Virus record (IMG/VR): IMGVR_UViG_3300036859_000598
Coordinates: 1 to 30,202 of that record
Direction: 5' to 3' (one strand)
Origin: a virus
DNA: 30,202 bases
Shown: in pieces, positions 4,760 to 14,376 of the stretch
How the letters are laid out: every line of letters starts with the position of its first letter
Position numbering within the stretch: position 1 is the first letter of the stretch
Made by a program: the position numbers and the translations under genes
The notes under the pieces: model-generated
The model's input: the letters and a program-made list of their open reading frames with translations, nothing else
The model's database searches: none
What the model was told of the DNA's origin: nothing

Positions 4760-7674
4760 GACATGAGACTCCTACGGTTGGAAAGGCGCGCGGATTCGGA
4801 GAGCTCACCCTCGATCCGTCTGGAGCTCCGCACCCCGGAGGGCTTGCGGCTGGCACTGGCCTCCTCAGGAGTGAAGCCCGCTTGATAGAAGGCGAGCGCC
4901 TCGGGCGTGGCGGACTCCTCGAGGGACTCTCCGAGAAGATGGCCCAGAGAGAGTCTCTGGCGATAATCGAGTCGGCTTCCCCGAAAGGAGGCAAGGCGCT
5001 CGAGCACGGTGTTTCTCAGCTCCTCATGGAGCGCGGGATAGACGGCCCTCAGGGCCTCCACCGCTTCCTGTGTGATGGTGCCGGCCGCCATAGACTCGAG
5101 CACGCCGATCGGATTCTCCACGGCCGAGACATACCGGGCGAACCGCTCGAGCTCGGCATCATCCGGCCGGAAGGGCTTTCTCAGCGCGGGGACATCGATC
5201 GGCGCGGGAGGTGGCTGCGGGGCCTTCTCTCGGAGGAAGGCAACGGCGCGGCGCGCGGCCTCGCCCAGCTGAGCGGCCGTCTGGGGCGTGAGGTTGCCAA
5301 GCGGCGCGGTCCTTTCGGCCACCTGATCGAGAAGGCCCGTGGGGTTGTCCGCCAGGCGCGCGATCTGCTCCGCCCGCTCGAGTGTCTCCTTGGGAGAGAT
5401 GGCCTGGATCTTTCCGCGCGCCCCCTTAAGAAAGCCATCTACCGCCTTCCGGGCACGCTCCTGAGTCCTCATGGCGGATGATTCAAGGCTGGAGACGCCC
5501 CGGGCCCGCGCGGCGGCCCCCTTGTCTGCCTCGCTCGAGTAGTTGAGCCCCGCCGCCTGCATCGTCTCGCGGTAGCCCTCATCTGCAGACAGGGCACCGT
5601 GGAGTGCCCAGAGCTCGGCCTCGCCCGTCTGCGCCGCGCGCCTGAGGGCCTCGGTGAAGGGACCGAAGGGGGCCGCACCCGCCGCGGGCGTCTTCTCGGT
5701 GGCCTCCTGAACGATCTTCCGAAGGGCCCGCGCGCCCGCCCCCACCCCGCCGATCGTCCGTGCTCGGTGCATGTGGAGCGCCAGCAGTTGCGGCAACCGC
5801 TCTCGGCCCCACTTGTTGAGGATCGCTCCCGCCGCGCCAAAGAGAAGGCCCGTGGGAGAGGGCCCGCCGCCCGCCAGGAAACCCGCCGCCCCCGCGATGT
5901 TATCCGTGAGGGAAATGAAACGGTTGGACTCCCGGGCCGAGAGGCGCTTCTCGGCCATCTGCTCTAGTTCGCTCATGTCTCCATAGAGACGCTTGGCCCG
6001 CTTCCACGGTGAGAGGAGTTCCTCCGAGCCCTTCACCTTCCGCGAGAGGGCGGACACCTTCTCCTCGATCCCTGCGTTGATCATGCCCCGGAGTTTCCGG
6101 AGGGCCTCTTGCACGGGGCCCGGCTCGGCCGAGTCCCACCGGATGAAAGGATCGTAGCCGCGCTTGATCTCCTCTGCTTGCTGGAAGGAGAGCCGCTCGC
6201 CCATGCCCTCGAGGCGCTCGAGTTCCTTCTCGATCTTCGTGGCGATGCCCTCCCCCAGGGCGGGCCCGCGCTGCAGGGGCGCGAGGAGTTCCTTTCGGGC
6301 CCGCGCGGCCACCTCCTGGGGGTTGAAGAGATCCTCGGGCTGAGCCACCTCATCGAAGCGCCGCACCGCCTGGCCGATCTCCTCGGCCGCCTCCTGGCGC
6401 TTCTGTCCCAACAAACGGACCTTGTCCTCGAGCGAGACGGCCTTCTCATAGCGCGGATCCTCGAGGAGGGCGCGGGGAGCGCTCACCTCCTGGCCCTTCA
6501 TGCGGAGCCGCTGCTTGGCCGCGCGCTGAATGTCCAGATCCCTGAGGACCCAGTTTTCTGGCGTGGGCCAGTCAAGCTCGAGGGCCTCAAAGAGCCTACG
6601 TACCCGGCCCGCGTTTCGCTCCACGCCTTCCTTGAGCTGTCCCCGGAGCTTGTCCCCGAGCTGATCGTCTGCGAGCACCTCATCAAAGGCACGCACCGGA
6701 TCGGGCGCGCTTCCCTCGGGCGGGGCAGCTCGAGGCGTGGGGCCACCTGCCCCGAGCTCATCGATCAGCGTGGGCTCGGCATCCGGCCCCGCCGGCTGAG
6801 TGGCGGTGAGGGTGGGCTCGGCCTCATCGATCACCGCCTGGGTCTCTGGCGCCGCGCGCGTCTTGGCCGTCACGGTGCCGGGCTGTGTGGCCTCCTCGAG
6901 GGCCTCCACGGCTCGCGGGGCCGGGCGGGCCACCTCCTCGGCCGCGCGCGCCGCATCGTCCACCACCTCATCAGCGGCCCCGAATAGAGAGCGGAGTTTC
7001 TGGGCGCCCTTTACCGTCCCATAGCCCGTGCCGAGCCCCAGGAGCGCGCCGACCCCCACATCTGCAAGCACCTTCTCGGCCGTGGCATCCGCGCGCCCAA
7101 GGGCATCCTCGGTGATCGCGTGCCCCAGTCCTTGAAACCCGCCCTCCACCATGGCGGACACGGCCGCGCGCCGCGCGAGGCTGCCCCCCACCTGCTTTCC
7201 CACCGTGAGCCCCAGGCGAGCGACCGCGCCAGCTGGGGCTGCCTGCCCACCGGGGAGGAGCGCGGGGAGGATGGAACCCGCTATCTCCCCGCCGATCGAG
7301 GCCTCGGTGTTGCGCTTATCGAGTTCCCGGAGCGTCTCGGGGGAGACAAGGCCCGAGCGGGTGAGGAGCACGTCCGAGGCCCCGAGCGTAGCGCCTCGAG
7401 CAAGCCCGGCCGCCAGAGCCGAACCGGTGCGATCTCCATACTTACCCTGGAGCCGCTCCTCCTCGAGCTGCTTACTGGTGAGGATGCGATAGCCGCGGCC
7501 GGCCACCGCCTGGGGGGCCTCGAGGGCATCAATCGAGCCGCGGCGGCCGAGATCATCGAGCACCTCGACACGGCCCTTAGGAAGGACGTGGGTGCCGGCC
7601 GCAAGCCGCGCGTTCACCTCCTCATCCGGGATGGACTCCCACCGCTGAGAGGAGAGGTTGAAGAGCTCGGCCAT
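4756..7674 (-). CDS. Very large internal virion / ejection protein candidate
   Basis: A 972-residue protein. Residues 1-65 form a small domain (MAELFNLSSQRWESIPDEE...), followed by a Gly/Ala-rich, partly hydrophobic stretch (about 85-230) with possible amphipathic or membrane-inserting helices. A Pro/Ala/Glu linker follows (240-330), then long charged helical regions to the end. This order (membrane-active segment plus long helices) and its place after two other large helical proteins at the end of the tail operon resemble the ejection proteins of podoviruses (T7 gp14-gp16, P22 gp7/16/20). These form a DNA-delivery channel across the host envelope. I see no lytic transglycosylase or peptidase motif. 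It is followed by the signal-peptide pair through an ATGA overlap. Confidence 0.6.
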   Translation of the reverse strand: MAELFNLSSQRWESIPDEEVNARLAAGTHVLPKGRVEVLDDLGRRGSIDALEAPQAVAGRGYRILTSKQLEEERLQGKYGDRTGSALAAGLARGATLGASDVLLTRSGLVSPETLRELDKRNTEASIGGEIAGSILPALLPGGQAAPAGAVARLGLTVGKQVGGSLARRAAVSAMVEGGFQGLGHAITEDALGRADATAEKVLADVGVGALLGLGTGYGTVKGAQKLRSLFGAADEVVDDAARAAEEVARPAPRAVEALEEATQPGTVTAKTRAAPETQAVIDEAEPTLTATQPAGPDAEPTLIDELGAGGPTPRAAPPEGSAPDPVRAFDEVLADDQLGDKLRGQLKEGVERNAGRVRRLFEALELDWPTPENWVLRDLDIQRAAKQRLRMKGQEVSAPRALLEDPRYEKAVSLEDKVRLLGQKRQEAAEEIGQAVRRFDEVAQPEDLFNPQEVAARARKELLAPLQRGPALGEGIATKIEKELERLEGMGERLSFQQAEEIKRGYDPFIRWDSAEPGPVQEALRKLRGMINAGIEEKVSALSRKVKGSEELLSPWKRAKRLYGDMSELEQMAEKRLSARESNRFISLTDNIAGAAGFLAGGGPSPTGLLFGAAGAILNKWGRERLPQLLALHMHRARTIGGVGAGARALRKIVQEATEKTPAAGAAPFGPFTEALRRAAQTGEAELWALHGALSADEGYRETMQAAGLNYSSEADKGAAARARGVSSLESSAMRTQERARKAVDGFLKGARGKIQAISPKETLERAEQIARLADNPTGLLDQVAERTAPLGNLTPQTAAQLGEAARRAVAFLREKAPQPPPAPIDVPALRKPFRPDDAELERFARYVSAVENPIGVLESMAAGTITQEAVEALRAVYPALHEELRNTVLERLASFRGSRLDYRQRLSLGHLLGESLEESATPEALAFYQAGFTPEEASASRKPSGVRSSRRIEGELSESARLSNRRSLMS

Positions 7675-7681
7675 GGGCCAC

Positions 7682-9598
7682 CTACTGCGGCCGCTCGCGC
7701 GGCTGGAAGCTGGGCGCGCCTACGCGGCGGCCGGTGAAGTTGAACATCGCATCCGTATACCCGGAGGTGAAGGAGTCGAGGGCCTCCTCGAGCACCTTGC
7801 CCGTGCCCGCCTTCCACTCGAGCGGATCCTCTGGGAGGAGCGGCTCCATCACCTCAACGGTACCCTTGTCGAGAGCGCCTGTTTGCTCCAGGTTCTTGAT
7901 TGACAGGAGGGCTTGAGATCGGAGGGCGCGCCCGGTGCGCACGGCCGTGCGATTGAACGTCTCGGGCCCATAGGAGTCCCGAAGTTTGATCATTTTCTGG
8001 AGCAGGCCCGAGATCTTCTCATACCCCGTCTTGAGTTCCCTGCCCTTCTTGGCAGAGTCATCATCGAGGGCCTCGCCTATGCCCGGAATCAACCGCTTGC
8101 GTTGCTCGGGAGTGAGCGTGGCCGGATCTGCCTCGGGCCCGGCCAAGGCCAGACCAGAGGCCTTCTGTCGGGCCTTGAGGGCCTCGGTGGCGATCTGCGT
8201 CCTTCGGAGTTCAAGCTCCTGGCGCTTCAACGCGAGATCGCCCGCCTTCTGTCGGAAGTCCATGAGGGCGTTTTGAAGCTCGAGATCGAGCTTGGCCCTC
8301 ATCTCCACGCCGCGCTGCTTGGCCTCATCTCCTTGGGCATGGGCGAGGAGGATCTCGTTTCGTCCTTTGGCGAGGTTGATCGCGGCCACCTCGGCGGCGG
8401 CATCCGCCACGCGCTCATCCTGAAACCTCTGGCGCATGTAGGCGGTGAGCGTCTGTTCATTCCGGAGGGTGCCCTCGGCGGACGCAGTCTTTCGATCGAG
8501 ATCCTCGCGCTGCAGGGCCAGATCGTTGCGGATGGCCTCCATCACATAGTCAGGCCCCCCGCCAAAGCCCGAGAGGAAGGCGGAGATCCCCGCGAGCACC
8601 TTTTGGCCCGAGCTCCTCGACTTCCACCACCGATCGGGATCGATCTTCTCCTTGGAGACGCGCTCGAGCTCATCCATCCGGGAGCGGAGCTTTGCCTCCT
8701 GTGTCTCAGCCCCCTTCTTACGGATCTCCTCTTTCTGGAGCCGCTCAGCCTCCCGGGCTTCCGCCGCCTTGATCTCCTCCGTCTTTCGCGCCTCCTCGGC
8801 CGCCGCCTGGGTCGCCTCGAGGGAAGCGCGCGCGGCCGCGGCCTCCTGCAGCTTGTCGAAAGCCTGGGAGATCTTCTTTTCGCCAGCAGACGGCGCGGCG
8901 GGCTTGAATGAGGGGACACCCCCAGAACCGCCCTCGCCAGGCGCGCCCGGCACAGCTGCCCCAGCTGGGACGGCTGCAGGAGCCGCGAGGGATGGAATGG
9001 CGGCATCCTCCACGGTGAGAGGCCGTTGGCTCGGGGTGGCGGGCTTCTCCTCTCCTTGCTTGAGCGCCTCGGAGAGGGGCTTAAGTCCGAGGCGCTTGTT
9101 ACGATCGGCCTCGAGCGCAGCCGCGCGATCCCGGGCCTCCTGGCTGAAGGGCGGGGCCCAGTCCTGGAAGTGGCCTTTGATCTTGTCGAGGATCGAGGGC
9201 GCCTCCTTGGGCGTGGGTTTGCCCGTGTATTGCTCGAGCGCCTCCTCGGCGCGCGCCTGCATGAGAACGGACCGGGCCACCGGATCCGGTTCGTGCCGAT
9301 AGTCGGGATCGTTCGTAGAGAGCCGGTAGCCCTCCTGGGTGAGCTGAGTGAGGGCCTCGGGAGGAACGATGCCGCGGGAGATGGCCTCGGGCGCGCCGTC
9401 CTCTCCCAGCTGGATACGGATCTGCTCCATCTTGCCATCCGCTCGAGGGCGGAGAATCTTTCGATCCCTCTCGGGAGGCAGTGGGGCAGGCGGCTCGAGG
9501 CCTGTGGGCAGGACGGCCGAGCGAATGGGAGCCCCGCCGCCCTCGGGCTCGATGAGCCACCCTCCCGCGCTATCCTTTCCCAGAACGCGCGGCATCAC
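7682..9598 (-). CDS. Internal virion protein candidate, coiled coil
   Basis: A 638-residue protein. The N-terminal ~200 residues are Pro-rich and charged; a Pro/Ala/Gly linker is near 205-245. From about 250 to 320 there is an almost uninterrupted Ala/Glu/Arg/Lys helix, followed near 338-360 by an apolar segment (SSGQKVLAGISAFLSGFGGG) that could contact a membrane. A second long helical region covers about 370-500. The pattern and position between two other large, helical proteins suggest a component of the ejected protein set. The start is a GTG/ATG pair overlapping the previous stop; the stop lies 8 bp before the ATG of the 972-residue gene. No catalytic motif is evident. Confidence 0.6.
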   Translation of the reverse strand: MMPRVLGKDSAGGWLIEPEGGGAPIRSAVLPTGLEPPAPLPPERDRKILRPRADGKMEQIRIQLGEDGAPEAISRGIVPPEALTQLTQEGYRLSTNDPDYRHEPDPVARSVLMQARAEEALEQYTGKPTPKEAPSILDKIKGHFQDWAPPFSQEARDRAAALEADRNKRLGLKPLSEALKQGEEKPATPSQRPLTVEDAAIPSLAAPAAVPAGAAVPGAPGEGGSGGVPSFKPAAPSAGEKKISQAFDKLQEAAAARASLEATQAAAEEARKTEEIKAAEAREAERLQKEEIRKKGAETQEAKLRSRMDELERVSKEKIDPDRWWKSRSSGQKVLAGISAFLSGFGGGPDYVMEAIRNDLALQREDLDRKTASAEGTLRNEQTLTAYMRQRFQDERVADAAAEVAAINLAKGRNEILLAHAQGDEAKQRGVEMRAKLDLELQNALMDFRQKAGDLALKRQELELRRTQIATEALKARQKASGLALAGPEADPATLTPEQRKRLIPGIGEALDDDSAKKGRELKTGYEKISGLLQKMIKLRDSYGPETFNRTAVRTGRALRSQALLSIKNLEQTGALDKGTVEVMEPLLPEDPLEWKAGTGKVLEEALDSFTSGYTDAMFNFTGRRVGAPSFQPRERPQ

Positions 9599-10470
9599 CC
9601 ACCCCCGCCAGCTGCAGGGCCCGCCGCGCCCGTGCCGGCCGCCTGAGCTCCCGCGCGCGCCAGATCCTTCACGAACCCCACCCGCCGCCCGGCCGCACTG
9701 TCATAGGCGCCCGCCTGGATCGCGTTGATCTGGATGTTCTGATCGGTGAGGAGCTTCTCGAGGTCCATGGCCGCCTGTTGCTGCGCCAGGGCCAGGGAAT
9801 AGCCTTGGGAGAGATAATACTGCACGGCCTGATCGTTGAGGGCCCTCTGGGCCTGCTCACTCTGCAGGTTGGCAAGGTTCGCCTGCTGAGAGAGCCCGGC
9901 CTGCTCCGAGGCGAGGGCGATGTCCTGGCCGCGCGCGCCTCCAGCCACCTGCCCCAGGAGATTCGCGGCCGATTGCTGCTCCTGCAGCGCGAGGGCGGCG
10001 GAGTCCGCCGCGGCGCCCTGCATGATCTCGGAGCGTTGGTTTTGTACCTCTCGGAGGGCTCCCGCGCTCCCCGGGCCTCGCACCCCCGCCGCGATGGCCA
10101 GGGCGTTCTGAGCGCTCCTGTCCGCCGCGCGTTGCAGCTGAGCACCCGCCACGGTGGGCCCCTGGCCCGAAGCCTGGCGGGCGAGGCTCGAGACAAGGCC
10201 ACCTTGCGCGGCGCGGAACTCATCCTGTGGCCCCGTGGCGATCGTGGCTCCCGTGGTGGTGGCCGCCCCTCGGTCGCCCGAGTTCACCGCGCCTTGCTGG
10301 AACGTCTGGCGCATCCGCTCGGCCTCGGGGATCCGGGCCGCCCCCCGGTTCACGTCATAGGGATCGGCCTGATACTGGCCCGTGCCAAAGAAGCCCGGAT
10401 CCTTGCCCGTTCCAAAGAGCTTGCCTCCCACGTACCGCCCGCCATCTGCCAGCGTATCGAGAAAGCCCAC
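9595..10470 (-). CDS. Ala/Gln-rich internal virion protein candidate
   Basis: A 291-residue protein starting at a GTG with GAGGTGAGCA just before it. The first ~50 residues include GGRYVGGKLFGTGKDPGFFGTG. The rest is an Ala/Gln/Ser-rich helix bundle (residues 80-260, with QQSAANLLGQVAGGA and LALAQQQAAMDLEKLL), ending in a Gly/Ala tail. Such composition is typical of the smallest ejection protein or pilot-like proteins in short-tailed phages. It is the first gene after the tail nozzle and overlaps the next gene by four bases. Confidence 0.55.
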   Translation of the reverse strand: MGFLDTLADGGRYVGGKLFGTGKDPGFFGTGQYQADPYDVNRGAARIPEAERMRQTFQQGAVNSGDRGAATTTGATIATGPQDEFRAAQGGLVSSLARQASGQGPTVAGAQLQRAADRSAQNALAIAAGVRGPGSAGALREVQNQRSEIMQGAAADSAALALQEQQSAANLLGQVAGGARGQDIALASEQAGLSQQANLANLQSEQAQRALNDQAVQYYLSQGYSLALAQQQAAMDLEKLLTDQNIQINAIQAGAYDSAAGRRVGFVKDLARAGAQAAGTGAAGPAAGGGG

Positions 10471-10482
10471 TGCTCACCTCGC

Positions 10483-13400
10483 TTACATGGTCCGGCTGGC
10501 GGGGAGCTTCCGCGCCACACCGGGAAGGATGCCAACCTCAAAGGTGAGCGCCGTCAAGGCGATGTCCCCGAGGTCCGCATCAGGATCCCCCAGGAGGCCC
10601 TGGGGAGTAAAGGTCCAGAGCAGACGGAGGGCCGTGCACTTCTGATTGGCGAGGTGCGCACGGACTGACAGCACCGTGCCGGCCCCGTTGCCGCTGTGAT
10701 CGTAGGTCTTGGTTTCGGCGGCCGAGGTATCGTCATAGTCAATGAAGACCTCGGTCTGGATCTCGGTGTCCCCATCCACGGTGCCGAGGAGCAGGAAGCG
10801 GCGGATCCGCTGGATGCCCTGGATCTTGTCAAACACAAGCCACCCGGTGCCCACCTTCACCGGAACCGATACGCCTTGCGTGAAGTCCGAGATCGATCCG
10901 CCCTCCTTGCGCACGGCCTCGGACTCCTGGAAGAGTTCTTCCCCATCCGCTCTCACCGGGCGCCCGTTCCATACCGTGAGATCTTGGGTGGGCTGCAGGG
11001 TGAAGGTTGACCATTGAGACCACCGCCAGGAGTACACGAGCGTGCGTCCCTCCTCGGTGTAGAACCTCACCTCCTGATAGGGATCGGCCAGGCTCACCGC
11101 CTGAGTGATCGTGAGGGACTTGTAGAGATCCACCCCCGAGCCGATATAGGCGCTCTCGAGGGCCCGGGTGAGCAGATAGATCCCCGAGCTCGAGCCGTAC
11201 ATGATCCCGTCTGGCATGGAGACCACCGCGCGCCAGTCCGTGCACCCAAGGGCCCCGGTGATCGCGTTGGGCTTGGAGAAGCCGTTGTCCAGGCCATTGG
11301 CGGCGGGGCCTTCCCCGGTGATCACCGCGGCGGCCTCATCGGTGAAGAGGATGAGCCGCCCGTCAAGGGAGCTGAACGCCTGGAGTTCCCCCTTCACCTC
11401 CTCGAGGCCGTACACGAGCTGATCGCTCCAGGCGGTTCCCAGGCCTGAGACAATGGGCAAGCTGTGCGCGTAGCCCCGGGCATCCTCCATCCGGGTGACA
11501 AAGAGGTAGGAGCTATGGCGATGGATCGCGCGGTAGGCGGGAGGGGGCAGGTAGTCCAGGATCCTGCCCGTGGTGTAGAGGGCCTCCCCGGCCGTGAGAT
11601 CGGCATCCGACAGAGTGTCGTAGAAGCCTGCCCACTGCTGGGCCCCGCCCGGGGGGTTGTCGGGGATGTAGCTCCAGGCCTTGCAGGTGACGGGCGCGGT
11701 GGGACTACTCACGCGATAGAACACCGTGCCATTTGCGACCGTACGATACACTATGATCCGAGTGAGGCCCCGCCTTGTCATGAGCGGCATGGGCACGTTC
11801 ACCGTGACCATCTTGGCACTCGCGAGGGTGACGGACACGGCCGGGGAGGGCGCGCTCCTGTGGAGCCGCCCCTGAGCGTCCGTCCACTCATAGAGGGCGC
11901 GGTATTGGTAGGTGCCCGCGGGCAGGCCGCTCGATCCGCTTGTGGAGGTGGTGAGGCCCTCGGGAAACCAGTGGAAGCCGTCCTCGGTGAGGCTCGAGCC
12001 ATCCCACAGGAGCGGGCAGGCCCCGCCGATGTGAAGGACGCTGTCCACCTCGAGGCGCGCCAGCTGGCAGGGCTCAACGTCCGCCTCGAGGGTGAGCTGA
12101 GAGATGCCGAGGGCGGTTGCATCAAACGCCGTCCCTCCCGAGGAGGCAAACGCGAGCCGCCCCCGCTCGGGCGCGGCAAGCTGCACCTCCCCGCTCGAGG
12201 TGAGCATGGGCCTGGGAAGGCCTGGCCCCGTGAGGCCGCCCGAGAGTGCGGCCAGGGCCCGGAGTACAACGCGGCCGGTGCTCACTTCGAGGAGGAAATA
12301 GGTGGGCTGCACTCCATCCCCGCGGCTGGTAGTGCCATAGGTGTCCAGGAAGATCGCGGGGACATACTGCCTTCCCTCGAATGAGAAGCCGTCTCCTCCG
12401 AGCCTGAGCCAGGGCACCCATTCGATCATGTCCAGCCCGGATGCCCACTCCACGATCCCCGAGGAGGTGAACTGGACGCGCTGGATCTCCGAGGCCTCAT
12501 TGGGTTCAAGGAGAGCTGTCATCGTTCCGGTGGGACCTTCCACCATGGCCACCCGGTGCAGCGTGAAACCCGCCAGGGAGCCCATGACGTGCGTGGAGCC
12601 CTGTTGAACGTATGAGGTATTGAAGACGCGGAGCTCCCCCTGTTGAGCCGTTGCGTTGCGGTACACCAGAAAGAGGCGCGTTCCGTCTGCGAGCCTGGAA
12701 AGCGTCAGGCCCTCATTCTTGGCGGTGGAGATCACCACCGGGCCCGGGGAGGTGCTCGAGGGCGGCGCTCCAGTGGAGATCGAGAGGAAGGTGATGTCAT
12801 TCCCCGAGCCGCTCGAGAGGCTGGGGGCGAAAGTCCAGATGTCAAAGACGGTATATGCGCCCGCCGAGAAGGTGATTGAAAGACCCGTGTTCACGTACGT
12901 GCCCGTGTCATCCCTCACGGTGATCGCGGTGGGCACACCCGCGGTGATGAGGATGTCCTCGGTGTTGGTGAGGTAGCCGCCCTCCGTGTAGCTCACCGAG
13001 AATCGCTTATTGCCGAGCCCGTCCGAAGTCACCGTGATCTTGATCTCCTCGAAACGCTGCGAGGAGGTTCCGGAGATCGTTGGGGTGGGCGCGCTCCCGC
13101 CCCCGATGTTGACGCCCACCGGGTAGCTCCAGGCGGCCGAGCTCGAGGTGTACGCGAGGACCGTCAGGCCACCGGCCCTCAGCACGGCGTCAAGCTCAGC
13201 CGGGTAGAGGGCGCCTGTCCTCTCGGTGGTGGTGACGTTGGTTCTCAGCTTTCCCCAGGTGAGCGCCGCGCTATACCCATCGGCGGGAGGCGTGAGGATC
13301 GGGGTGGTGTAGTTGACGGCCGTCGAATAGAGGTTCGGGCCGTCCGTGCAGAAGATCTGGAACTGGCTTGTGTTGGCCACAACGCGCATGGCCGGCCGTT

Positions 13401-13950
13401 GCTCATCCCGGTAGAGGGTGCGGATGAGCACGGCATCGGTGAGATAGGTGTTGGTGCGCGTGTCCACGATGGTGCAGCGGATCTCGTACTTCGGATAGTT
13501 TTCGGCGGACTCAATACCATTGGGGAACGCCGTGGGGTTCTCGGCCCAGACGTAGATCGAAAGGTAGTGGCTCGAGGCGTGGGCGCAGCAAAACCCCTCC
13601 TGAGGAAGCGCGCGGCGCACCGCCTGAAATCGCTGGAAGGCGAGCGGCACGCCGTCTCCATCCTGGCCGATCTGCATCCACCCGGCCTCGGAGTAGGTAT
13701 AGACGTTGCCCGAGGACCACCGGAGGAGCTCCGTTCCCCGCCGCGCTACTGCGTTGGCCTCGGTTAGGTTCGATCCGGAACGGGCAATGTCCGTGATGGG
13801 AATGGAACCCCATCTCCTGCCGATCGTCCCTTTCCTGAAGACGGCATTCTCGAGCGTGAGGAGCTTGCCGGGGATGGTGAGCTTGGAATCGGTGGCCGTC
13901 TCGAGGCCCCCGGTGAACTTCACATCCACCACCTGTGTCACGAGCGCCAT
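10483..13950 (-). CDS. Tail nozzle / stabilisation protein (P22 gp10 / T7 gp12 type)
   Basis: A 1155-residue virion protein. The N-terminus (VDVKFTGGLETATDSKLTIPGKLLTLENAVF, split here into its features) has the FxGGLxTxTD...PGKLLxLENAVF pattern seen at the start of many podoviral tail nozzle proteins, followed by GRRWGSIPI. The beta-rich body and the C-terminal stretch with a GIYLL...ESAYIG segment and WRWSQWSTF fit that family. It would form the hexameric tube between adaptor and tip. It is considerably longer than P22 gp10 or T7 gp12. A region at about 290-420 (GTSSQRFEEIKITVTSDG, then ITFSAGAYTVFDIWTF) looks like an inserted Ig-like module. Neighbouring genes (adaptor upstream, ejection proteins downstream) support the role. 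Confidence 0.75.
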   Translation of the reverse strand: MALVTQVVDVKFTGGLETATDSKLTIPGKLLTLENAVFRKGTIGRRWGSIPITDIARSGSNLTEANAVARRGTELLRWSSGNVYTYSEAGWMQIGQDGDGVPLAFQRFQAVRRALPQEGFCCAHASSHYLSIYVWAENPTAFPNGIESAENYPKYEIRCTIVDTRTNTYLTDAVLIRTLYRDEQRPAMRVVANTSQFQIFCTDGPNLYSTAVNYTTPILTPPADGYSAALTWGKLRTNVTTTERTGALYPAELDAVLRAGGLTVLAYTSSSAAWSYPVGVNIGGGSAPTPTISGTSSQRFEEIKITVTSDGLGNKRFSVSYTEGGYLTNTEDILITAGVPTAITVRDDTGTYVNTGLSITFSAGAYTVFDIWTFAPSLSSGSGNDITFLSISTGAPPSSTSPGPVVISTAKNEGLTLSRLADGTRLFLVYRNATAQQGELRVFNTSYVQQGSTHVMGSLAGFTLHRVAMVEGPTGTMTALLEPNEASEIQRVQFTSSGIVEWASGLDMIEWVPWLRLGGDGFSFEGRQYVPAIFLDTYGTTSRGDGVQPTYFLLEVSTGRVVLRALAALSGGLTGPGLPRPMLTSSGEVQLAAPERGRLAFASSGGTAFDATALGISQLTLEADVEPCQLARLEVDSVLHIGGACPLLWDGSSLTEDGFHWFPEGLTTSTSGSSGLPAGTYQYRALYEWTDAQGRLHRSAPSPAVSVTLASAKMVTVNVPMPLMTRRGLTRIIVYRTVANGTVFYRVSSPTAPVTCKAWSYIPDNPPGGAQQWAGFYDTLSDADLTAGEALYTTGRILDYLPPPAYRAIHRHSSYLFVTRMEDARGYAHSLPIVSGLGTAWSDQLVYGLEEVKGELQAFSSLDGRLILFTDEAAAVITGEGPAANGLDNGFSKPNAITGALGCTDWRAVVSMPDGIMYGSSSGIYLLTRALESAYIGSGVDLYKSLTITQAVSLADPYQEVRFYTEEGRTLVYSWRWSQWSTFTLQPTQDLTVWNGRPVRADGEELFQESEAVRKEGGSISDFTQGVSVPVKVGTGWLVFDKIQGIQRIRRFLLLGTVDGDTEIQTEVFIDYDDTSAAETKTYDHSGNGAGTVLSVRAHLANQKCTALRLLWTFTPQGLLGDPDADLGDIALTALTFEVGILPGVARKLPASRTM

Positions 13951-13959
13951 GACTGCACC

Positions 13960-14376
13960 TCAGGCGGCCAGGACCAGCAGCCGCAACCGATAGGCCACCC
14001 CATTAGAGAGGCCCGAGATGGAGGAGACGCGGATCCCCTGGAAGGTTCCGATCGTGATCGGCTCCCAGGTGAACGAGCACCCCGAGACACGCGCGCCCGT
14101 GTCCGCCACCGCCCCGAGGAAGAGCACGTCTCCAGGCGCGCCCGGGAAGCTGGCGTCAAGGGGGATCTCCTGATCAGAGAGGGGCGCGGTGAGCGAGGGA
14201 TCTTCCGCGCGCGGCCACTCGAGCACCTCCCCTCGGAAGTGTTCCTCAAAGGTGAGGCCGTGCTCGAGCACCTTCTCTCGGAGGTTCTCGAGGACGCCCC
14301 GGAGATTCCGCTCGAGCCGGGTGAGGCTCTCGGGATCCTTGGGGCCCGTGACGGGGACATAGCGCTGCATTTTCAT
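13960..14376 (-). CDS. Small virion protein between adaptor and nozzle
   Basis: A 138-residue protein linked by ATGA to the adaptor gene upstream and lying 10 bp before the nozzle gene. The first ~45 residues are a charged helix (SLTRLERNLRGVLENLREK). The remainder is beta-like, ending with GLSNGVAYRLRLLVLAA. The position is typical of small accessory structural proteins in podovirus tail operons. No family recognised. Confidence 0.6.
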   Translation of the reverse strand: MKMQRYVPVTGPKDPESLTRLERNLRGVLENLREKVLEHGLTFEEHFRGEVLEWPRAEDPSLTAPLSDQEIPLDASFPGAPGDVLFLGAVADTGARVSGCSFTWEPITIGTFQGIRVSSISGLSNGVAYRLRLLVLAA

